A stretch of DNA of 10,811 nt from JBBDRW01 sp040905265 (GCA_040905265.1 JBBDRW010000031.1:1-10811); one strand, 5' to 3'. Positions 1-6,302 are shown, counted from the first letter of the stretch. Made by a program: numbers and translations. The notes: generated by a model from the sequence alone, not told the origin.

Positions 1-381
1 AAGTTCCGATGTCTCCAACAATGCACGGAACCATTCTGTCTGACCCAGCGGTCCCGGTTTGGAATAGAGCGGGGCGACCAGAAGCAGTGCATCGGTGCCA
101 AGCTCGTTACAGGTACGGACCCAGCTCTTCTGTGCCTCCAGATTAAATCCGCCGACACCTGCCATGACAGGTACCTTCAGGTCGAGGCCGGTTACAAATG
201 TGACGATCTCCAATCTCTCGCTATCCTCCAGTGCCAGCCCCTCTCCGGTGCTCCCGATCAGGAGAATCCCGTTACCGGCCTTCTCCTGACGATAAACCAG
301 CCTTTCCAGATCTTCATAATCCACACTGCCATCCTCCTTCATCGGGGTGATCAGTGCTGTCCAAAGTGTTGTCGATTTCAT
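1..381 (-). CDS. dapA: 4-hydroxy-tetrahydrodipicolinate synthase, N-terminal part (runs off left edge)
   Basis: Reading leftwards from the ATG at 381 gives 127 uninterrupted codons to the window edge; the rest lies outside. The enzyme condenses pyruvate with aspartate semialdehyde in the cytoplasm, the first committed step to diaminopimelate and lysine. Seen: the N-terminal TIM-barrel start (TALITPMKEDGSVD, residues 8-21), the phosphate/pyruvate loop GSTGEG at 43-48, and PLYSKPG at 104-110, which aligns with the family PYYNKP segment, so Tyr106 matches the catalytic-triad tyrosine (Tyr107 in E. coli). The catalytic lysine would lie beyond the edge. The usual GTTGE loop has Ser in place of the triad Thr44, and the first Tyr of the YY pair is Leu; both suggest a divergent member. 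A related DHDPS-family aldolase is possible, but position after lysC and dapB favours DapA. The start overlaps the dapB stop by 4 bases. Confidence 0.88.
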   Translation of the reverse strand, partial: MKSTTLWTALITPMKEDGSVDYEDLERLVYRQEKAGNGILLIGSTGEGLALEDSERLEIVTFVTGLDLKVPVMAGVGGFNLEAQKSWVRTCNELGTDALLLVAPLYSKPGPLGQTEWFRALLETSEL

Positions 382-1058
382 ACGTTCTCCTGAAAAGCCT
401 GATCTACAATTGACTCGAATGAGTAGAGCCCCGGCATCAGATCCTGATGTGTTTGGAGATATCGGGCAGCCCAGATGGCTCCCTCTGCAAATACTGCCCT
501 CTCATGCGCTTCGTGTTTCAGATGGATCGATTCAAACTCCGTCTTCACATGCAGGGAATGAATCCCTTTCACATCTCCCTCTCTTGCAGAAGAGATGGCC
601 GCCTCCTCTCTTCCCAGCCACTTCTTCCAGGAGATTGCCGTTCCGCTCGGGGCATCTTTCTTATGAATATGGTGAACCTCATGGATATGAAACTCCGGGT
701 CCTGAAGAACCCTGGAACCCTGGCCGATCACATTCAGACATCGTCTGACAAGGCTCATCCCAAGGCTGAAATTAGAGGCGAGAATCCACCGGGTGCCTGC
801 TACCTTGATACGTTCGCCAAGATCCTCCGGCCAGTTGTATCCGGTGGTTCCCCATACGGCAGGAACCCCTGAATTGAGAACCATATCGATAATCTCTCCT
901 GCACTCTCACCCGGCACAAAAATAATAACAGCATCGGACTCTTTCAGTTTTTCCCGGACCGGCGGCCTGTCTTCGTCAAAAGCGTAAAGCAACTGGCTAC
1001 CCAGTAACTTTACCACCTCACCTCCGGTTTTTCCCGTTCCAATTACAGAAATTTTCAT
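378..1058 (-). CDS. dapB: 4-hydroxy-tetrahydrodipicolinate reductase
   Basis: Reduces the DapA product to tetrahydrodipicolinate with NAD(P)H in the lysine/diaminopimelate pathway. Seen in the 226-residue product: a Rossmann nucleotide loop GTGKTGG at residues 7-13, the substrate-proximal GTTG at 70-73, SNFSLGM at 95-101, and the family signature E-V-H-H-I-H-K-K-D-A-P-S-G-T-A at 127-141. There His129 and Lys133 match the catalytic His and Lys of E. coli DapB (159 and 163). The C-terminal HERAVFAEGAIWAARYL segment matches the family's closing helix. It is shorter than the E. coli enzyme (273), mostly between the Rossmann loop and GTTG, as in other compact DapB proteins. The ATG overlaps the lysC TGA by 4 bases, and its own TGA overlaps the dapA ATG by 4 bases, so translational coupling is likely. 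Confidence 0.95.
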   Translation of the reverse strand: MKISVIGTGKTGGEVVKLLGSQLLYAFDEDRPPVREKLKESDAVIIFVPGESAGEIIDMVLNSGVPAVWGTTGYNWPEDLGERIKVAGTRWILASNFSLGMSLVRRCLNVIGQGSRVLQDPEFHIHEVHHIHKKDAPSGTAISWKKWLGREEAAISSAREGDVKGIHSLHVKTEFESIHLKHEAHERAVFAEGAIWAARYLQTHQDLMPGLYSFESIVDQAFQENV

Positions 1059-2401
1059 ACGCTGACGCTTATAAATGTATCGTGTAGTTTTTGAACCACC
1101 TGCTCTGCATCCTCTTCACGTACCAGAAAACAGAGGTTATGGGAACTTGCTCCGTGACAGATCATCCGGATATTTACATCGTGAAGTGCCCCGAAAATCG
1201 GTCCGCTGATGCCGGCCGTCGCATCCAGTTTGTTCCCTACCAGTGCAATCAGTGACAGATCTTTTTCAATCGTCACATCGGCAATCTTCTGGAGCTCGTC
1301 CAAAAGTTCCGGAGAGAGGGAACGCCGGTTTTTCCCCTGCACATTGGTATCGAGTGTCAGGGAGACACTCACCTCACTGGTCGTAACGAGATCCACACTT
1401 ACTTTGAAATCTGCCAGGATCTGAAACAATTTTGCCAAAAATCCGTGCCGATGCAACATCTCCAGGCTATGTACCGTGACAAGAGTCTGGTTGCGGCGTA
1501 AAGAGATGGCCCGGATTACCGGGTACTCCCGTGTCTCTTTAACAATCCAGGTACCGGGTTGTTCTGGCTGGATACTGGAACCGACATAAACTCTTATATT
1601 CTTGCGAATCGCCGGTTTGAGGGTTGCCGGATGGAGTACTTTCGCACCGAAAACAGAAAGTTCCGCCGCTTCGCTGAACGTGACCTCGGTGATAGGCCGT
1701 GCATCGGGAACCATCCGTGGATCCGTGGTATAGACAGCGGTAACATCGGTCCAGATCTCCAGTACATCCGCATCAATCGATTCTGCAATCAGAGCGGCTG
1801 AATAGTCACTCCCACCCCTGCCAAGAGTCGTGGTTCTTCCGGAAACGGTCGAACCAATAAATCCCTGAGTGACATATCGTTTGTCCCTCAAACCCGGGAT
1901 CAGTTTCTCTTCCGAACGTCTGCGAAGCTCTTTCAGGTCCGGTTCCGCCTGCCCGAACTGATCGTCTGTAATCATCACCTCCCTGGCGTCAAAGAACTCA
2001 GCTTCAAGCCCCTCTTCACGGAGTACTTCTGTAAAGATGGTTGATGAAAGCCGTTCACCAGTCGAAAGTATCTGATCGGCGATATCGAGGCTCCTCTCCC
2101 CGGCAGATTCCGATAGTGAAGTCAGCTCCTTCAACAGGGCATCGACCGCCGGGCAAACCGAGTCAGGCTTCCTGAGCTGGCCGACAATCCCTTCATGTTT
2201 CTCCCGAATCTGTTTTAGAAGCTCTTCCCGGGTATACGGGTCTCCGGACTGAATCAACTCTGTCAGAAGGTTGGTGGTGCCGGACGTGGCACTCACTACA
2301 ATGACCCTCTTGTCACGATCTGAAGCGATGATGGAGGCACAGCGGCGCATTGCAACAACGTCAGCCATACTTGTACCCCCAAATTTTGCTACCTTAATCA
2401 C
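1055..2401 (-). CDS. lysC: aspartokinase, lysine-sensitive type III
   Basis: Phosphorylates aspartate, the entry step of the aspartate family; here it feeds DapA and DapB. The 448-residue product begins KVAKFGGTS (residues 3-11, the kinase signature) and has STGERLSS at 113-120, GRGGSDYSA at 194-202 and WTDVTAVYTTDPR at 217-229. The C-terminal half carries tandem ACT domains. HSLEMLHRHGFLAK (311-324) and SVDLVTTSEVSVSLTLD (335-351) closely match the E. coli LysC lysine site, with Met315, Phe321 and Leu322 offset by three from E. coli Met318, Phe324 and Leu325. Feedback inhibition by lysine is therefore expected. There is no homoserine dehydrogenase domain. The start is GTG: an in-frame TAA lies five codons upstream, with no ATG between, and KVAKFGG must follow directly. 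It heads the lysC-dapB-dapA operon. Confidence 0.96.
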   Translation of the reverse strand: MIKVAKFGGTSMADVVAMRRCASIIASDRDKRVIVVSATSGTTNLLTELIQSGDPYTREELLKQIREKHEGIVGQLRKPDSVCPAVDALLKELTSLSESAGERSLDIADQILSTGERLSSTIFTEVLREEGLEAEFFDAREVMITDDQFGQAEPDLKELRRRSEEKLIPGLRDKRYVTQGFIGSTVSGRTTTLGRGGSDYSAALIAESIDADVLEIWTDVTAVYTTDPRMVPDARPITEVTFSEAAELSVFGAKVLHPATLKPAIRKNIRVYVGSSIQPEQPGTWIVKETREYPVIRAISLRRNQTLVTVHSLEMLHRHGFLAKLFQILADFKVSVDLVTTSEVSVSLTLDTNVQGKNRRSLSPELLDELQKIADVTIEKDLSLIALVGNKLDATAGISGPIFGALHDVNIRMICHGASSHNLCFLVREEDAEQVVQKLHDTFISVSV

Positions 2402-2488
2402 ACCTGAAACTTGTTAATGATTAATCGGAACCTTTGATATAGAAAATTCCTTTTGCTATTTCATCGGCACCTGATAAATTTTGAGCCT

Positions 2489-2520
2489 CAAAGATACAAA
2501 TTCAACTGCCTGATACAGAA
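2489..2520 (-). promoter_or_regulatory. candidate Bacteroidota-type promoter for lysC-dapB-dapA
   Basis: On the minus strand TATCTTTG (2496 to 2489) matches the Bacteroidota -7 consensus TAnnTTTG exactly. A TCTG lies 19 bases upstream, near the expected -33 TTTG. Transcription would begin near 2482, giving a leader of about 80 bases before the lysC GTG. I saw no recognisable lysine riboswitch in that leader. It is a motif match only. Confidence 0.45.
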
Positions 2521-2628
2521 TCATTTTCCATCATTTCATAAAGTTTTTCACCCAAACAGCCGCGCAGCTACGGCTATGCGCCGGTTTTTCGCATTGCCAG
2601 CCAGAAAAATCTATTCGACAACCTCCAC

Positions 2629-2652
2629 ATCGCATGGTTGACAAGACACTCG
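2629..2652 (-). repeat. intergenic repeat, copy B (inverted relative to copy A)
   Basis: Read on the minus strand this is CGAGTGTC, two variable bases, then GTCAACCATGCGAT. It matches the plus-strand copy at 2911-2934 in 22 of 24 positions, so the two form an inverted pair with outer ends ATCGCATGGTTGAC and GTCAACCATGCGAT. No clear target-site duplication flanks the pair. Confidence 0.7.
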
Positions 2653-2663
2653 AAGCCTGGCCT

Positions 2664-2692
2664 GAAACCGGCTGACAAGGTTTCCATGAAAC
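2664..2692. repeat. clustered short inverted repeats GAAACC / GGTTTC / GAAAC
   Basis: GAAACC at 2664-2669 pairs with GGTTTC at 2679-2684 across a 9-base loop. The same GTTTC could instead pair with GAAAC at 2688-2692 across CAT, so the two hairpins are mutually exclusive. A similar GGTTTC...TGAAACC hairpin occurs at 6457-6473 after cysQ. Function is unknown. Confidence 0.5.
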
Positions 2693-2705
2693 GGCCAAAA
2701 TGATA

Positions 2706-2736
2706 AACGAAAAAATTGGATGAATGGACATCCAAT
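2706..2736 (-). terminator. terminator-like hairpin on the minus strand
   Basis: ATTGGATG (2715-2722) and CATCCAAT (2729-2736) form a perfect 8-base-pair stem with a 6-base loop. On the minus strand the stem is followed by a T-rich tract that begins with T residues and continues as TTCGTTTATC. The stem has only three G-C pairs, so it may be weak. No minus-strand gene lies directly before it; the nearest is cysNC, about 500 bases away. It could stop read-through from the sulfur operon or end an unannotated transcript. Confidence 0.4.
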
Positions 2737-2791
2737 ACAATTTTCCCAATTTAGGTTGTTAATATTCACACTAATTTTTCGTAAGTTAACA

Positions 2792-2803
2792 AGCTGTACA
2801 GCT
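2792..2803. promoter_or_regulatory. 12-base perfect palindrome, possible operator
   Basis: AGCTGTACAGCT is a perfect 12-base palindrome in the AT-rich divergent region. This symmetry is typical of sites for dimeric regulators, but a palindrome of this length can arise by chance, and no regulator is identified. Confidence 0.2.
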
Positions 2804-2910
2804 GGCGATTTTATTTTCGCCTGTAACCGGGATGGATGTTGGCCGGAACCGGCTTCCGGACAATTCATGTACGTACTGATCGTTGAAAAGTACACACATT
2901 GAGGTTTGTC

Positions 2911-2934
2911 CGAGTGTCGCGTCAACCATGCGAT
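2911..2934 (+). repeat. intergenic repeat, copy A
   Basis: CGAGTGTC, two variable bases, then GTCAACCATGCGAT. It is the inverted partner of 2629-2652. Its core, GTCAACCATGCGATAT (2921-2936), matches 5252-5267 in 15 of 16 positions. All three copies are intergenic. Confidence 0.7.
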
Positions 2935-3027
2935 ATCAGCCTCCCAATGTACAAACAAGTCTTTGATATCCGTCTACAGACGGGCCTGGTGAAGGATGGT
3001 TTTCATAGGCTTCTGCAAAGTCAAACG

Positions 3028-3033
3028 TATAAT
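3028..3033 (+). promoter_or_regulatory. possible -10 element for the small basic gene
   Basis: TATAAT lies 22 bases before the ATG of the 30-residue gene. No good -35 element sits at normal spacing, and no TAnnTTTG match was seen nearby, so the support is weak. Confidence 0.25.
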
Positions 3034-3055
3034 AAAGTGAAGCAGGTGACTGAAT

Positions 3056-3148
3056 ATGCCAAGTGGAAAAAAACGAAAGCGTTCAAAAATTGCCAAGCAC
3101 AAGCGTAAGAAGCGTTTGCGTAAAAACAGACACAAGAAGAAAAAGTAG
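3056..3148 (+). CDS. 30-residue, highly basic COX24/AURKAIP1-like small protein
   Basis: The frame ATG at 3056 to TAG at 3148 encodes a 30-residue protein that begins MPSGKKRKRSKIAKHKRKK and ends NRHKKKK. About two thirds of the residues are Lys, Arg or His, and there are no acidic residues. The pattern closely resembles the tiny proteins annotated in Bacteroidota as AURKAIP1/COX24 domain-containing (COX24_C family). Their mitochondrial relative is the small-subunit ribosomal protein mS38, so an rRNA-binding ribosomal role is the natural inference. It is the only plus-strand gene in the window, opposite in direction to both operons. A weak AGCAGGTG purine stretch precedes the ATG, and a strong intrinsic terminator begins 17 bases after the stop, which supports a discrete monocistronic transcript. 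The longer open frame at 2899-3108 overlaps it out of frame and is not favoured. Confidence 0.87.
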   Translation: MPSGKKRKRSKIAKHKRKKRLRKNRHKKKK

Positions 3149-3165
3149 CAGATCCACCATTTTCC

Positions 3166-3202
3166 AAGCCCCCGGCAATACTCTTGTCCGGGGGTTTTTT
3201 TT
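3166..3202 (+). terminator. Rho-independent terminator of the small basic gene
   Basis: CCCCCGG (3169-3175) and CCGGGGG (3188-3194) form a perfect 7-base-pair GC stem with a 12-base loop, followed by eight T residues (3195-3202). The preceding AAG can extend the stem into the T run. On the minus strand no T tract follows the stem, so it is not an obvious terminator for the convergent cysNC. Confidence 0.9.
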
Positions 3203-3237
3203 GTCCTGAAGCAACAGAATGAGGCTTTGAAAAAATC

Positions 3238-5187
3238 CTATTCAGGCTTGATATGAACGTCGATCGCTTTTAGAATCTTGTCAACCGCTTCTGCCGGGCT
3301 CAACTCATCGGTATTTAACTGAAGATCCGGTTGCACAGGTGCCTCAAACGTTGCATCATATCCGGTCAGCCCCCTGATCTCCCCTTTTTTGGCTTTCGCA
3401 TAGAGTCCTTTCGGGTCTCTGGTTTGCGCGGTTTCCGGATCACATGTAACCTCTATCTCTACAAACCGCCCTTCCGGCATCAGTTTTCGTACCCTGTCGC
3501 GGTCTTCACGAAACGGTGAGACAAATGTGCAGATCACGATATTACCATGTTCAAAGAAGAGGCGAGCCACTTCTCCAACTCTACGAATATTTTCACTCCG
3601 GTCCTGGTCGGAAAATCCGAGATCTCCGCAAAGGCCGTGACGTATCTGATCTCCATCCAGTAAGATCGTTTGACGCCCCTCTCCCCATAGTTTCTGTTCC
3701 AGCTCTTTGGCAATCGTACTCTTGCCTGCACCAGAAATTCCTGTCATCCATAGAACCAGGGCTTTTTGTGCAAATCGCTCTTCCCTGATCTCCCTGTTGA
3801 TATTCCAGGGCTCCCATACAACATCCGGGGAGGCCGGTCTTCCTTTGAACTCTCCGTCCCGGTCGTCCAATACCTCCTCTGCGGTTTCTGCCGGGTCATC
3901 TCCCGAAAGAGTACTCCCTGCGCGGATCATTCCGGCAGCTACCGTAACATTGGAATCCGGATCAATCAGAATAAAGCTCCCTGTTTTCTGGTTGAGTGAA
4001 TAGGGATCGTAGAAGATCGGTTGAGAAGTTTTCAGTTTTATCCGTCCGATCTCGTTCAACTCCAGGCTGTCTGCGGACTCCCGGCTGATCGTATCAACAT
4101 TCATCCTGTAAACCAGCTTCTCTACATAAGCCTGAGTAGTTCGGGTCGTATGTCTGAGCAGATACTGTTTACCAAGCTTCATCGCTTCCTGATTCATCCA
4201 GCAAAGATATGCCTCAAACTCGCTCCTCACATTGGGGATGTTGTTCTTCCGGACGATCATATCGCCCCTGCTGATATCGATCTCATCCTCAATGATCAAA
4301 GTAACGGAATCTCCCGGAGACGCTTCATCAAGATCTCCGTCCTGTGTCACAATTCGCTTTACCCGGCTGTTCAATCTGGATGGCAGCACAACGATCTCTT
4401 CTCCCGGCCGGATGCGTCCGGAGGCAATACGGCCGGAAAAACCCCGGAAATTCTGATTAGGCCTGATGACATATTGAACCGGGAGCCGGAAATCAACGAT
4501 GTTATTGGAAGCATCAACCTTAACCGTCTCCAGATGGTGAAGCAGAGTCGGGCCGTTGTACCAATCCATCACCTTGCTTTTATCGACTACATTATCTCCC
4601 TTCAAGGCCGAGATGGGTATATAGGTAATGTCATCTACATCAAGTTTTTTGGCAAACTTTCGGAAATCCTTAATAATATCATCATATACCCCTTCTTCAT
4701 AACCGACCAGATCCATCTTATTCACTGCAACGACCAGGTGCGGAATCTGAAGCAGAGATGAAATAAAAGCGTGCCGTTTAGACTGTGTAAGCACCCCTTT
4801 TTGAGCATCAACCAGAATGACTGCCAGTTCGGCTGTCGATGCGCCGGTCACCATGTTTCGGGTATACTGGGTATGCCCCGGGGTATCCGCTATAATAAAT
4901 TTTCGTTTCGGAGTGGCAAAATACCTATACGCTACATCAATCGTAATCTTTTGCTCTCTCTCCGCTTTCAACCCGTCTGTAAGAAGAGCAAGATTAACCC
5001 CCTCCTCTCCACTGCTTCTGCTTGTACGTTCGATCGCCTCCATCTGGTCTTCAAAAATGGACTTGGAGTCGTAGAGGAGCCGGCCAATCAGAGTACTCTT
5101 CCCGTCATCCACACTTCCAGCCGTCGTAAAACGGAGAAGGTCCATATTCAGATATTTGGTATCGGTCATCACGTCTGATTCACTCAT
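3238..5187 (-). CDS. cysNC: bifunctional sulfate adenylyltransferase GTPase subunit / APS kinase (CysN-CysC fusion)
   Basis: The CysN part is the GTPase that drives CysD to make APS from sulfate and ATP; the CysC part phosphorylates APS to PAPS. Counting from this ATG (649 residues), the GTPase shows G1 GSVDDGKS near 24-31, DTPGH near 101-105, NKMD near 156-159 and SAL near 193, followed by EF-Tu-like beta-barrel domains to about 430. After a short acidic linker, the kinase has P-loop GISGAGKST near 483-491, LDGDQIRHGL near 510-519, and the RDPKGLYAKAKKGEIRGLTG lid segment near 590-609. Both modules look intact and the length is normal for cysNC fusions. A TTG codon sits immediately upstream at 5190; I prefer the ATG. 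A 137-base gap with a hairpin separates it from cysD, its obligate partner. It appears to be the last gene of the sulfur operon. Confidence 0.96.
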   Translation of the reverse strand: MSESDVMTDTKYLNMDLLRFTTAGSVDDGKSTLIGRLLYDSKSIFEDQMEAIERTSRSSGEEGVNLALLTDGLKAEREQKITIDVAYRYFATPKRKFIIADTPGHTQYTRNMVTGASTAELAVILVDAQKGVLTQSKRHAFISSLLQIPHLVVAVNKMDLVGYEEGVYDDIIKDFRKFAKKLDVDDITYIPISALKGDNVVDKSKVMDWYNGPTLLHHLETVKVDASNNIVDFRLPVQYVIRPNQNFRGFSGRIASGRIRPGEEIVVLPSRLNSRVKRIVTQDGDLDEASPGDSVTLIIEDEIDISRGDMIVRKNNIPNVRSEFEAYLCWMNQEAMKLGKQYLLRHTTRTTQAYVEKLVYRMNVDTISRESADSLELNEIGRIKLKTSQPIFYDPYSLNQKTGSFILIDPDSNVTVAAGMIRAGSTLSGDDPAETAEEVLDDRDGEFKGRPASPDVVWEPWNINREIREERFAQKALVLWMTGISGAGKSTIAKELEQKLWGEGRQTILLDGDQIRHGLCGDLGFSDQDRSENIRRVGEVARLFFEHGNIVICTFVSPFREDRDRVRKLMPEGRFVEIEVTCDPETAQTRDPKGLYAKAKKGEIRGLTGYDATFEAPVQPDLQLNTDELSPAEAVDKILKAIDVHIKPE

Positions 5188-5228
5188 CAATTCAATAAAC
5201 TATTTGCATCTGTTTCAATTAAGGTACC

Positions 5229-5258
5229 GGTTGACATCGCACCCGTATTGTGTCAACC
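5229..5258. repeat. hairpin in the cysD-cysN gap
   Basis: GGTTGACA (5229-5236) and TGTCAACC (5251-5258) form a perfect 8-base-pair stem with a 14-base loop. It lies about 40 bases before the cysN ATG in the direction of transcription. No T tract follows, so it is more likely a processing or attenuation element, or a folded repeat, than a full terminator. Confidence 0.55.
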
Positions 5259-5267
5259 ATACGATAT
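5252..5267 (+). repeat. intergenic repeat, copy C
   Basis: GTCAACCATACGATAT matches the core of copy A (2921-2936) with one difference, and the first 14 bases match copy B with the same difference. Its left end forms one arm of the hairpin at 5229-5258, whose other arm, GGTTGACA, also resembles the opposite-orientation copy. Confidence 0.6.
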
Positions 5268-5324
5268 GGGAGTTTCTGAAGAGATTCAGATAGCCCGCGG
5301 AGTCCCAAAAGAGTATGGCAGACA

Positions 5325-6242
5325 CTAAAAATATCCCTGTCGTTTTCTGTCTTCCATCGCCGTTTCACTACGCTTGTCATCGTGGCGGTTTCCCCGTTCG
5401 GTCTGCCGTGCCGATGCCACCTCCTGAATGATCTCATCCATTGAAGAGGCCTCAGAAAGTACCGCACCGGTACAGGTAGCATCTCCGATTGTCCGGAAGC
5501 GAACCGTCTTTTCCACGACCTCCTCCTCCGGCATCTTGTTGACAAATTCCGTATCGGCGAGCCAGACTCCGCGGCGATTAAACACGTTTCTCCTGTGAGC
5601 AAAATAGATGGAGGGAATCTCCATCTTCTCCTGTGCAATGTATTGCCACACATCCATCTCGGTCCAGTTGCTTAATGGAAAGACCCGGAAACTCTCCCCA
5701 GGGTTTTTTCGTCCATTAAACAGATTCCAGAGTTCCGGCCGCTGATTTTTGGGATCCCACTGGCCAAATACATCTCTGTGAGAGAAGAACCTCTCTTTTG
5801 CACGGGCCTTCTCCTCGTCCCTACGTCCTCCACCGAGTGCAGCATCCACCTGATGCTTCTTCAATGTATCCAGAAGCGTGAACGTCTGAAGTGCATTCCT
5901 GCTTGCATCAGGGCCGGTCTCTTCTTTCACATACCCTTCATCTATCGCCTCCTGAACACTTCCGATAATCAACTCGACGCCGTGCTCCTCGACCAGCCTG
6001 TCCCGGAACTCGATCGTCTCCGGGAAATTATGGCCTGTATCTACATGCATGAGTGGAAAAGGAATCTTACCGGGATAAAATGCTTTACGTGCGAGGTGAA
6101 ACATACATATGGAGTCTTTTCCTCCGGAAAAGAGGAGTACCGGCCGCTCAAACTGAGCCGCCACCTCTCTCATCACATAGATCCCTTCATCTTCCAGCTC
6201 CTTCAGGTGTGTCGTACGTAACTGGTCAGTATCACTCGTCAT
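5325..6242 (-). CDS. cysD: sulfate adenylyltransferase subunit 2
   Basis: The catalytic subunit of bacterial ATP sulfurylase. It adenylates sulfate to APS in complex with the CysN GTPase encoded next. The 305-residue product shows the PP-loop SGGKDS at 39-44, HVDTGHNFPET at 66-76, GGGRRDEEKARAKER at 137-151, the FPLSNWTEMDVW segment at 188-199 and the typical tail TERGNRHDDKRSE...RKRQGYF, which ends the protein as in full-length CysD. Length and termini are canonical. The ATG at 6242 begins MTSDTDQLRTTHLKELE, the usual N-terminal helix. It is preceded by a 246-base gap after cysQ that carries a hairpin and could hold an internal promoter. Confidence 0.97.
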   Translation of the reverse strand: MTSDTDQLRTTHLKELEDEGIYVMREVAAQFERPVLLFSGGKDSICMFHLARKAFYPGKIPFPLMHVDTGHNFPETIEFRDRLVEEHGVELIIGSVQEAIDEGYVKEETGPDASRNALQTFTLLDTLKKHQVDAALGGGRRDEEKARAKERFFSHRDVFGQWDPKNQRPELWNLFNGRKNPGESFRVFPLSNWTEMDVWQYIAQEKMEIPSIYFAHRRNVFNRRGVWLADTEFVNKMPEEEVVEKTVRFRTIGDATCTGAVLSEASSMDEIIQEVASARQTERGNRHDDKRSETAMEDRKRQGYF

Positions 6243-6279
6243 AGGACTTCGTCTGTATCATTTTTCCAATTTCTGATCC

Positions 6280-6302
6280 GGAGCCGACTCGATATCGGCT
6301 CC
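6280..6302 (-). promoter_or_regulatory. hairpin in the cysD 5' region
   Basis: GGAGCCGA (6280-6287) and TCGGCTCC (6295-6302) form a perfect 8-base-pair, GC-rich stem with a 7-base loop, ending about 38 bases before the cysD ATG. No T tract follows on the minus strand, so a simple terminator is unlikely. mRNA processing, stabilisation of the cysD-cysNC segment, or a protein-binding site are alternatives. Confidence 0.45.

Larger units (their letters stand above)
2402..3055. other. 654-base intergenic region between lysC and the small basic gene; no convincing gene
   Basis: This is the divergent region between the leftward lysC operon and the rightward 30-residue gene. Short open frames exist on both strands, but none has a recognisable domain, a good ribosome site or protein-like composition. 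It holds the lysC promoter candidate, an inverted pair of 24-base repeats (2629-2652 and 2911-2934), a hairpin cluster at 2664-2692 (GAAACC, GGTTTC, GAAAC), a minus-strand terminator-like hairpin (2706-2736), a 12-base palindrome (2792-2803), and a GC-rich hairpin at 2562-2581 followed by CGG and five T on the plus strand. The minus-strand frame just upstream of the lysC promoter reads LGEKLYEMMENDSVSGS before a stop, which looks protein-like, but it has no start and follows stops. It may be a gene remnant. Confidence 0.6.

Noticed and set aside
2402..2482. Lysine riboswitch in the lysC leader
   Set aside because: The likely leader is only about 80 bases, AT-rich, and lacks the multi-helix architecture of the L box.
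2562..2596. Plus-strand terminator from the GCGCA/TGCGC hairpin followed by CGG and TTTTT
   Set aside because: The stem is short or bulged, the T run is short and displaced, and no plus-strand gene precedes it. It is mentioned only within the intergenic description.
2531..2958. Two minus-strand open frames (72 and 115 codons) upstream of lysC
   Set aside because: No domain, atypical composition, and they cross the repeats and hairpins. They look like chance frames through non-coding DNA.
2899..3108. 69-codon plus-strand open frame overlapping the small basic gene
   Set aside because: It overlaps the COX24-like frame out of phase, has no recognisable domain, and part of it is the intergenic repeat. 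The 30-codon frame explains the terminator and the family match better.
3166..3202. Bidirectional terminator also serving cysNC
   Set aside because: On the minus strand the stem is followed by CTTGGAAAATGG, with no T tract, so only the plus-strand use is well supported.
5219..5653. 144-codon minus-strand frame overlapping the 3' end of cysD
   Set aside because: It is an out-of-frame shadow of cysD with an Arg/Ser-rich translation that continues into the gap.
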